Under the pieces are notes generated by a model that was given only the letters and a program-made list of their open reading frames with translations, searched no databases and was not told where the DNA came from. A DNA stretch of 7,636 nt, taken from NCBI GenBank assembly GCA_025056835.1, contig JANWVS010000082.1:1-7636 (forward strand). The letters are read 5' to 3'. This document shows positions 1 to 5,803 of this stretch, one piece after another. Position numbers and translations under genes: made by a program. How positions within the stretch are numbered: the stretch's first letter is position 1; every line of letters starts with the position of its first letter. The stretch comes from Gemmataceae bacterium. Its GTDB lineage: Bacteria > Planctomycetota > Planctomycetia > Gemmatales > Gemmataceae.

Positions 1-1091
1 CACTGCCGCATGTGGCCGGCGAAATCGACCATCACGCTCCAGGGACCTACCATGATGAGGTCGTCGCCGCCGGCAAAGATGGTGTAAATCGGCTGCCACT
101 GGCTACCGGAGGCCGACAATTCCCGCCTCAGGCGACCGGCAAAGAACTCGTCCAGTCGGTCACTCAGTTCGCGCATCCCGTCGAGGCCGCCGGTGTTCAG
201 CAGTCGCTCGAACTGGACGCCGAGCGAATCAGCATCGGCCTTCAGTACGGCTAGCAGTTGATCGCCTTGGGCCTGCTTAGCCAATTCCGTGAACCAGACG
301 GGTGTACCTTGGTCATCAGTTGGCACATGGGCCATCAGCCGGCGCTGTACAAACTGGTCGGGCGGACACCAAGAGGGACGGGTTGCAGGATCACGGAGGT
401 TTGCCACCGCCAGAGTTCCTGCCCCGACGGTGGTGCTTTCGGTCATCACCACGTCGATTCCCAGGTCGAGCACGTTCAGGTCGGCCGTTGCTGGAGTATC
501 TCGGACCACCAGCCAACGGGCGCGGGGCAACTGTCGACCAAGTTGGCCATTCTTAAAGCACGCCTCACAAACCAGACGTCGCACTCCGTCTGGATTAGTT
601 TCCTCCGTGGTTGCCGGTGCGTGGTGGCACAGGCTGCACGGCGTGTCCAACGGATCGAGGATCAGTTTCGAATTGGTCCAACTGGTTCCTGGCCTCGGCA
701 CCCACGGTTTAGCTTTTTTCTGCTGCAGTTGTTGCTGTGCCGCCTCATAGGCTGCGAGCTCAGAACCAGCATAGTCAGCCCAGGCCAGCGTGAGACGCAA
801 TCCGCCTTGGGTTTCCTTTCGGAGCCAAGCGTTGATCGTCTCCTCCTCAGTTGTCAGCACGCCGTCCGCAGTGTTGGCACCAGCACCACGCAACGTAAAC
901 TTTCCCGCGCCGCAGAGCAAGACTGTTTCTGGTCCCCACCCTAACGCCCGACGAACGCGGAGCGCCGCGGCCTCGGCAATCAGTTGCACGAAAAATGAAC
1001 GAGCCCGCAGGCGACGCGCTTGGCCACCGCCCTCTGTGGCCACGTCGAAGATATAGTTTTGAATACCCGAGATGTCGCCGAGAACGATCAT
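1..1091 (-). CDS. cas10: Cas10 (Csm1-like), type III CRISPR-Cas large subunit, HD-less, 3' end beyond window
   Basis: Cas10 is the large subunit of type III CRISPR effectors; when target RNA is bound, its palm domains can convert ATP to cyclic oligoadenylate. The minus strand is open without a stop from the start to base 1 (363 full codons). Numbering from ATG 1091, I read GDISGIQNYIF at residues 5-15, followed by GGGQARRLRARSFF, the first-palm signature. A zinc ribbon follows with C152-x2-C155 and C175-x2-C178. The second palm has KADADSLG at 284-291 and FAGGDDLIMVGPW around 339-351, with GGDD at 341-344. An in-frame TAA at 1175-1173 closes the frame upstream, so at most about 30 residues could precede GDISGIQ; the usual N-terminal HD nuclease domain is absent. 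ATG 1091 is chosen because GAGAG (1103-1099) lies 7 nt before it; GTG 1097 or TTG 1112 are alternatives. Family is secure; subtype (III-A or III-D) is not, because the neighbours lie off the left edge. Confidence 0.93.
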   Translation of the reverse strand, partial: MIVLGDISGIQNYIFDVATEGGGQARRLRARSFFVQLIAEAAALRVRRALGWGPETVLLCGAGKFTLRGAGANTADGVLTTEEETINAWLRKETQGGLRLTLAWADYAGSELAAYEAAQQQLQQKKAKPWVPRPGTSWTNSKLILDPLDTPCSLCHHAPATTEETNPDGVRRLVCEACFKNGQLGRQLPRARWLVVRDTPATADLNVLDLGIDVVMTESTTVGAGTLAVANLRDPATRPSWCPPDQFVQRRLMAHVPTDDQGTPVWFTELAKQAQGDQLLAVLKADADSLGVQFERLLNTGGLDGMRELSDRLDEFFAGRLRRELSASGSQWQPIYTIFAGGDDLIMVGPWSVMVDFAGHMRQ

Positions 1092-1155
1092 CGCCACGCT
1101 CTCAGAAGCCAACGATGTTTCGTCGATCCTCTCAATATACGGATTCAAGCAAGTA

Positions 1156-1161
1156 ATTATA
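1156..1161 (-). promoter_or_regulatory. Candidate -10 box (TATAAT) for cas10
   Basis: A perfect TATAAT on the minus strand sits in a short AT-rich patch within otherwise GC-rich DNA, about 65 bases upstream of ATG 1091. The -35 is poor: TTCTGG at 17-nt spacing or TTGTTC at 20 nt. If used, transcription would start near 1149, leaving a leader of about 58 nt before ATG 1091. This fits a cas10 gene that truly begins at the palm domain. Planctomycete promoters are poorly defined, so this remains a motif match. Confidence 0.35.
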
Positions 1162-1224
1162 ATCGCGATGGCTTATGTCCAGAACAACTCGCCGCCACGC
1201 TGATGGTCAACTACCTCGCGCGCT

Positions 1225-1298
1225 AGTACCCCGGCGCTCCGCGGCGGGAGTTGCCCTCCCAAGTACCCCGCTGCGCCGCGGCGGAGATTGGCCAAGGG
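1225..1298. repeat. Imperfect 37-bp tandem duplication
   Basis: Two adjacent copies, 1225-1261 and 1262-1298, both begin AGTACCCCG and share a CCGCGGCGG core; 23 of the first 29 bases agree and the ends diverge. Each copy carries a CCGCGG palindrome (1239-1244 and 1276-1281). The first copy also contains a small perfect hairpin, GGGAG-TTGCC-CTCCC (1246-1260). It lies outside any credible gene. There is no spacer between the copies, so it is not a CRISPR array. Confidence 0.5.
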
Positions 1299-1422
1299 CA
1301 AAGCTGTCGCGGCCACTCACTGCTATAGCGAAAGAACGCGACGATCGGCAGCTGCTTTCCAAAGCCTTCGCCGCCTGCCGACAGACCCCTGGCAATCAGC
1401 GAAAACTCAGCAGAGTCGCGCC

Positions 1423-1454
1423 TTGACAAATCCTCCGTCATCCGCGACGATAAG
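1423..1454 (+). promoter_or_regulatory. Candidate promoter for the DUF1549/DUF1553 gene
   Basis: A consensus TTGACA (1423-1428) lies about 100 bases before the start codon. The -10 is weak: GACGAT at 17-nt spacing or GATAAG (1449-1454) at 20 nt. Only the -35 match is good, so the call is tentative. Confidence 0.27.
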
Positions 1455-1469
1455 GGTGCGGAGCTTATC
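1449..1469. promoter_or_regulatory. Inverted repeat GATAAG-N9-CTTATC, possible operator or leader hairpin
   Basis: GATAAG (1449-1454) and CTTATC (1464-1469) are perfect inverted half-sites separated by 9 bases. They overlap or directly follow the -10 region of the candidate rightward promoter, a usual place for a repressor site or a 5'-leader hairpin. A 6-bp dyad can arise by chance. Confidence 0.25.
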
Positions 1470-1525
1470 CTACCATCCCGCCTGCTGAATTTCGCGTCCC
1501 GCCTTGATGTTGCGCGAGGATTGTC

Positions 1526-4003
1526 ATGCCATTGCCGCGTCGTATTCCTGGCTGGGCGGTTATCATTCTGTGGAGCAGCCTGCCGGTGTCGGCACCATGT
1601 CAGGATCAACCGACCCCGAAGGCCGTGCCGCCGAGTGCGCCGCTCAGCGAGGTCGTCATTTACCCGGCGAAAATCCAACTCGAGGGCCCGCGCGACGAGC
1701 AACGCCTTGCGGTGCTGGGCGTATACGCCGACGGCCGCAGTTGGGATCTGAGCCGCGACGCACAGCTGCTCAGTGGAGACCCCAAAGTTGCGGTCGTCGA
1801 GCAAGGTGTCGTTCGACCGGTGGCCGATGGCGAGACGGTCGTGACGATCGCGGTCGCAGGTCGCAGCCAAAGCGTTCCCGTGAAAGTGGTGAGGGCCGGA
1901 ATCGACAGGCCGATCGAGTTTACGCGGGAGATTGTGCCGATTCTCACCAAGGCGGGGTGCAACATGGGAGCATGCCATGGCGCGCAGCACGGCCGCGGCG
2001 GCTTCAAACTCAGCTTGCTCGGTTTCGATCCGCTCTTCGATTACTCCCAGATTGTGCAAAGCGCCGAGGGCCGCCGCATCGTCGTGTCCGATCCCGAACG
2101 GAGCATCCTATTGCAGAAACCGATCCTGGCAATGGAGCACGGCGGCGGCGAACGCTTCAAGGCCGGCTCACGCGAGTATCGATTGCTTCGCCGCTGGCTG
2201 GAAGACGGCGTGCCGGAACCGAGCTTGAACGATCCGGAAACCGCTGCCATTGAAATCTGGCCGCCGCGGCGCCGCATGGTTCCCGGGGAACAACAACAGA
2301 TTCTCGTCAAGGCGATCTGGAAAGACGGCCGCGTCCAAGACGTAACCGCTACGGCGGTTTTCGACACGCTCAACGATGGCGTGGCGACGGTGTCGTCCAG
2401 CGGGCTGGTCACCGTCAAGGGGCGCGGCGAAACCCACATCATGGTCCGTTTCTGCGGCCAAGCCAATGTGTTTCACGTGACTTCGCCCTATGCGCAGATC
2501 GACCCATATCCGGCGTGGGCCACGAACAATTTCATCGACGAAAAGTTGCTGTTGCAGTGGAAGGCGCTGGGCCTGACGCCGTCGCCGGATTGCACCGACG
2601 AAGAGTTTTTCCGCCGCATTCACCTCGATGCCATCGGCACGTTGCCGACACCCAACGAGGTGCGAGCCTTCCTGGCCGACCAATCGCCGGACAAGCGAAG
2701 CAAAGCCATCGACCGCGTGCTCGAGCGCCCCGAGTTTGTGGACTTCTGGGCCCTCAAATTCGGCGATTTGCTCCGCATCAGCCGCGATCAGATGCAAGAG
2801 CGGGGCATGTGGAGCTTTCACAACTGGGTGCGCGGCCAAATCCGCGACAAGAAGCCGCTGGATGAGATGGTCCGCGACATTATCACGGCCGAAGGAAGCA
2901 CCTTCAGCGAAGGCCCAGCGAATTTCTATATGACTTCGCGCGTCCCGAGCGATTGGGCCGAGACCGCCTCGCAACTCTTTCTCGGCGTCCGCATCGGTTG
3001 TGCCAAGTGCCACCACCATCCGTTCGAGAAATGGAGTCAGGACGATTATTATGGCATGACCGCATTCTTCGTCCGCCTCGGCACCAAGCCAAGTCAGGAG
3101 TTTGGATTGTTCGGCCGAGAACAAGTGGTTTACTTGAAAAACTCCGGGGAACAAACCCATCCCCGCAAAGGCAGCGTGGTCAAGCCCCGACCGCTGGATG
3201 GTCCGGAAATGACGGATCCGATCGATCGGCGCGTCAAGCTGGCGGAGTGGCTGACCGCCCCTGAAAATCCTTACTTTGCCCGAAACTGGGCCAATCGTTT
3301 CTGGGGCTACTTGATGGGCCGCGGCCTCGTCGAACCGTTGGATGACGTTCGGGCGACGAACCCGCCGAGCAATCCGGAGTTGCTCGACGCCCTTGCCCAA
3401 GAGTTGGTGCGCAGCAAATTCGATATGCGCCATCTTCTTAAGACAATCATGAAGTCGCGGGCCTACCAGCTGAGCGCGAAAGTCACCGAAGGCAATCAAG
3501 CGGATGGCCAGAACGTCCACTACGCTCGGTTCACGGTGCGCCGCCTCACGGCAGAGCAACTCGCCGACGCCATCGACCAAATCACCGGCACACAAGAGAA
3601 ATATCCCGGCTTGCCGCTGGGCACGCGCGCCATCCAGTTGCCGGACGCCGAAGTCAAGTCGTATTTCCTCGATGTCTTCGGTCGGCCGCCGCGGCAGATC
3701 ACCTGCGAATGCGAACGCACAACGCAGCCCAACATTGCGCAGGCGATGCACCTGCTCAACGGGGCGGCACTCAACAAAAAGATCGGCGCCGCGAGCGGAC
3801 GGATCGAGACCCTGCTCAAGGCCGAGAAGTCGCCGGCCGAAATTTGCGATGAATTATATCTCGCTTCCCTGGGCCGCCTGCCGCATCCCGACGAACGGCA
3901 GCGGGTTCTCGGGTGGCTCGACCGCGCACCGACGACGCGCGACTGGGCCCAAGATCTGCTCTGGGTCCTGCTGAATTCGCGCGAATTTCTGTTTAACCAT
4001 TAA
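1526..4003 (+). CDS. Secreted Ig-like / cytochrome-like / DUF1549-DUF1553 protein
   Basis: A complete 825-residue protein of a planctomycete-type family with no settled biochemical role, often suggested to act in polymer breakdown or in the cell envelope. Order of parts: N-terminal signal or anchor segment (about 1-26, Arg-Arg then a hydrophobic run); Ig-like group 2 domain (about 44-122); a cytochrome-c-like segment with CNMGACHG (C145, C150, H151) and a GGFKLSLLGFDP block; a second Ig-like domain (about 240-320); DUF1549 (about 335-545) containing CAKCHHHPF (C492, C495, H496), a canonical CxxCH haem c motif; and DUF1553 (from about 564 to near the end). Start choice: GAGG at 1516-1519 is 6 nt before ATG 1526, and the signal segment follows at once. 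The first motif is CxxxCH rather than CxxCH, so its haem binding is uncertain. The usual partner, a DUF1501 gene, does not follow; the next gene is convergent. Confidence 0.92.
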   Translation: MPLPRRIPGWAVIILWSSLPVSAPCQDQPTPKAVPPSAPLSEVVIYPAKIQLEGPRDEQRLAVLGVYADGRSWDLSRDAQLLSGDPKVAVVEQGVVRPVADGETVVTIAVAGRSQSVPVKVVRAGIDRPIEFTREIVPILTKAGCNMGACHGAQHGRGGFKLSLLGFDPLFDYSQIVQSAEGRRIVVSDPERSILLQKPILAMEHGGGERFKAGSREYRLLRRWLEDGVPEPSLNDPETAAIEIWPPRRRMVPGEQQQILVKAIWKDGRVQDVTATAVFDTLNDGVATVSSSGLVTVKGRGETHIMVRFCGQANVFHVTSPYAQIDPYPAWATNNFIDEKLLLQWKALGLTPSPDCTDEEFFRRIHLDAIGTLPTPNEVRAFLADQSPDKRSKAIDRVLERPEFVDFWALKFGDLLRISRDQMQERGMWSFHNWVRGQIRDKKPLDEMVRDIITAEGSTFSEGPANFYMTSRVPSDWAETASQLFLGVRIGCAKCHHHPFEKWSQDDYYGMTAFFVRLGTKPSQEFGLFGREQVVYLKNSGEQTHPRKGSVVKPRPLDGPEMTDPIDRRVKLAEWLTAPENPYFARNWANRFWGYLMGRGLVEPLDDVRATNPPSNPELLDALAQELVRSKFDMRHLLKTIMKSRAYQLSAKVTEGNQADGQNVHYARFTVRRLTAEQLADAIDQITGTQEKYPGLPLGTRAIQLPDAEVKSYFLDVFGRPPRQITCECERTTQPNIAQAMHLLNGAALNKKIGAASGRIETLLKAEKSPAEICDELYLASLGRLPHPDERQRVLGWLDRAPTTRDWAQDLLWVLLNSREFLFNH

Positions 4004-4032
4004 GAAGCCGCGGGCGATTCGGGAACGCGCAA

Positions 4033-4065
4033 CCCGGACGGCATGCGGGCAAGGCCGTCGCCGGG
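4033..4065. terminator. Imperfect hairpin between convergent genes, possible bidirectional terminator
   Basis: GACGGC (4037-4042) pairs with GCCGTC (4054-4059), and the outer CCCG (4033-4036) can pair with CGGG (4062-4065) across a 2-base bulge; the loop is 11 bases. It fills the 64-base gap between two converging genes, where a terminator is expected. No T-tract follows on either strand, so intrinsic termination is doubtful. Confidence 0.3.
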
Positions 4066-4067
4066 CG

Positions 4068-5675
4068 TCACTCGTTGACGACCACCGTTTCGACGGCTTG
4101 TAACACGTCGTTGGTTGCGTCGTCTTGAACAAAGGCGGCCACGCGAAGATCCTTGAAACGCATCGGCCGCTGCCCATCCGGAAACGGCGCCTCGTTTTTG
4201 CTGAAATCATCGAGGTAACGGTGCAGGGTGCGGCGCAGATCGGCGAGATCAACGGTCACGCTGTGCTCGACTTCTTTTTTCAGCAAAGCGATCCCCGCCG
4301 GGCCACCGGGCAAGGCGCGCACGACGCGATGATGATACAACATCCCGTTGCGGGCCTTGTAGCGCACCCAGTCTTCCACCAAGGCGAGCCGCAGGCGGAC
4401 CGTCTCGCCGGTTTTGTCCAGCCGCGCGACCGTGGCATGGATCGTGATTTTATCTCCTTTGCGGATCGCTTTAGCTGAAATCTGCGCCCCTGCGGGTTTT
4501 TCGAGCAAAGGCTCCAAGGCATCGCGATATTCCCTGTATTTCTCCTCGGCGTCGCCGCGTTCACCGCCGCCTTGCACGTTCTTGTCGGGTTTCCCGTTGA
4601 AATAAATCATGGGGGTGCCGCGAAGCGTGCGGCCATAGTAGTCGGCGCGTTTTTGCACATCATCGTTGCACAGGGCATCAGGACCGGGAACGTGGATGTG
4701 GTATTGCAGCAAGACGAGGTCCGTCGACGGAAACGACTTTTCCAAGGCATCGAAGGCCAGGTCGGCGGCGACACACGGCGGACACATCGCCCCGGTAAAA
4801 AGCTCGACCAGTACCGCCCGGTCGCTCTTGCCTTGCCGTCCCTTGAATTTGGCCGGCGCAAAGTCGAGGGCCGTCTTGGAGTAGTCGGCGAAAGCGGCGT
4901 CTTCGAGTTTTTCAAGGCGAGCCTCGATGTCTTTGAGTTTCGCGGGCGGGGCCGAGTTCGCCAGGGCCGCTTGCAAGGTCAGCAAGAATTGCATTTGTTG
5001 CGCGGGCGGGGCCTTGGGGTCGAACAAGGCCTCGACCCTCTCGGCCACCTCGGCGGACAACGCAGCATAGTCCTTCTCGGCGGCCAGCGCTGCCATGAAC
5101 TGAGCGGCCACGGCGAAGTGCAACCGCGGTCCGTACGTCTCCGCCGTACGCAGCGCCGATTCGACCCAGTCGCGCACCTCCTTGAGCGCCACCTTCCGTT
5201 CTTTTGCTTGTTTGATCAACTCGAGCACGGCGCCGAAAACACGCGGATCGTTGGGGGTCCGCGTCACGATCTCCCGATCCAGCTCGAAAGGATCGCGCGC
5301 GGTCGTGGCCTCCAAGAAGGCCGGGATCGTTCGCCCTTCGCGGGTGATGGAACCCAGTACTTTTTTTGCCCCGGCCCGCGGCAGCCGCGCCTCGAACTGA
5401 AATCGAAGACCGCCGCGGATGAGCAGATCAAACTGCACCAGTTCGCCGACTTTGAGGTCGGTTAATTTCGTCTCAGGGACTTCCTTGAGTCCCTGCGCCA
5501 CGCCGGACCATTTTCCTCCCCGGTTTTCGAAGCCGATCAACCAGAGATTGGCCAACTGTCCTTCCTCGATCAGCACAAGTTTCCAATGGCCGACGAGGGT
5601 CTCCTCGCCCGCCCGACTGGTTGGCATGGCCAGCGCGAGCGCGGTAAACACGACAAGAACAGCTAATTGGCGCAT
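4068..5675 (-). CDS. Secreted thioredoxin-fold protein with CPPC active site, multidomain
   Basis: A complete 535-residue protein. It opens with a clear Sec signal peptide: MRQ, a hydrophobic core, then a likely cut after SRA near residue 22. Residues about 25-130 look beta-rich and about 150-275 are helical and Ala/Glu/Lys-rich; I recognise no family for either. The thioredoxin-like domain spans about 285-400: VELFTGAMCPPC puts the redox pair at C298 and C301, and GTPMIYFNG gives the cis-proline P355. A beta-rich C-terminal part (about 405-535) includes ALVEDWVRY and YHHRVVRALPGG. The expected role is thiol-disulfide exchange outside the cytoplasm; substrate unknown. CPPC differs from the CxPC of TlpA/ResA proteins, and the protein is far longer than a simple thioredoxin (about 110 residues). 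Start: AAGGA at 5688-5684 lies 8 nt before ATG 5675. The gene converges with the DUF1549 gene and diverges from the flavoprotein gene. Confidence 0.87.
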   Translation of the reverse strand: MRQLAVLVVFTALALAMPTSRAGEETLVGHWKLVLIEEGQLANLWLIGFENRGGKWSGVAQGLKEVPETKLTDLKVGELVQFDLLIRGGLRFQFEARLPRAGAKKVLGSITREGRTIPAFLEATTARDPFELDREIVTRTPNDPRVFGAVLELIKQAKERKVALKEVRDWVESALRTAETYGPRLHFAVAAQFMAALAAEKDYAALSAEVAERVEALFDPKAPPAQQMQFLLTLQAALANSAPPAKLKDIEARLEKLEDAAFADYSKTALDFAPAKFKGRQGKSDRAVLVELFTGAMCPPCVAADLAFDALEKSFPSTDLVLLQYHIHVPGPDALCNDDVQKRADYYGRTLRGTPMIYFNGKPDKNVQGGGERGDAEEKYREYRDALEPLLEKPAGAQISAKAIRKGDKITIHATVARLDKTGETVRLRLALVEDWVRYKARNGMLYHHRVVRALPGGPAGIALLKKEVEHSVTVDLADLRRTLHRYLDDFSKNEAPFPDGQRPMRFKDLRVAAFVQDDATNDVLQAVETVVVNE

Positions 5676-5714
5676 GGGTGATGTCCTTAATGAACCATCT
5701 CGGCGAACCTCACT

Positions 5715-5730
5715 TTCATCAGCTTATGAA
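5715..5730. promoter_or_regulatory. 16-bp near-perfect palindrome in the divergent spacer, candidate operator
   Basis: TTCATCAGCTTATGAA reads as its own reverse complement at 7 of 8 base pairs; only the sixth pair mismatches. It sits 40 bases upstream of the thioredoxin-fold gene and about 75 bases upstream of the flavoprotein gene. Size and position suit a dimeric regulator acting on one or both genes. No regulator gene is visible. Confidence 0.33.
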
Positions 5731-5753
5731 CAATCCGGCGCTCCGCCCCCGGC

Positions 5754-5781
5754 TTGACCGCACGAATTTCCCGGCTAATCT
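5754..5781 (+). promoter_or_regulatory. Candidate promoter for the sarcosine-oxidase-alpha-like gene
   Basis: TTGACC (5754-5759; 5 of 6 to consensus) is followed at 16 nt by TAATCT (5776-5781; 3 of 6). Transcription would then start near 5788, just before the first possible start codon. The -10 match is weak. Confidence 0.3.
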
Positions 5782-5803
5782 TTAGACAGCATTTCGCCCT
5801 GGG

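Larger units (their letters stand above)
1092..1525. other. Non-coding divergent spacer between cas10 and the DUF1549/DUF1553 gene
   Basis: About 430 bases lie between two divergently transcribed genes. Open frames crossing it give low-complexity Arg/Ser/Ala-rich translations with no recognisable domain, and no reading frame on the minus strand supplies the missing Cas10 HD domain. It holds a TATAAT facing cas10, a 37-bp tandem duplication, a TTGACA facing right and a 6-bp dyad, each listed separately. I see no tRNA, CRISPR repeat or insertion sequence in it. Confidence 0.6.

Noticed and set aside
258..944. Plus-strand open frames of up to 228 codons over the left end of the window
   Set aside because: They lie antisense to the Cas10 frame, which shows exact family motifs; their translations show no domain.
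1225..1298. CRISPR array remnant next to cas10
   Set aside because: The two copies abut with no spacer, are imperfect, and are only two; no other copy is visible in the window.
1223..2059. A 278-codon minus-strand frame that could have been the lost N-terminus of Cas10
   Set aside because: Its translation has no HD motif or Cas10 similarity, most of it is antisense to the DUF1549/DUF1553 gene, and its final part crosses the non-coding spacer.
2168..3751. A 527-codon minus-strand open frame
   Set aside because: It is wholly antisense to the DUF1549/DUF1553 gene, which is recognisable along its whole length; long antisense frames are common in GC-rich coding DNA.
4572..5465. A 297-codon plus-strand frame
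   Set aside because: It is antisense to the thioredoxin-fold gene, which has a signal peptide, a CPPC site and a ribosome-binding site.
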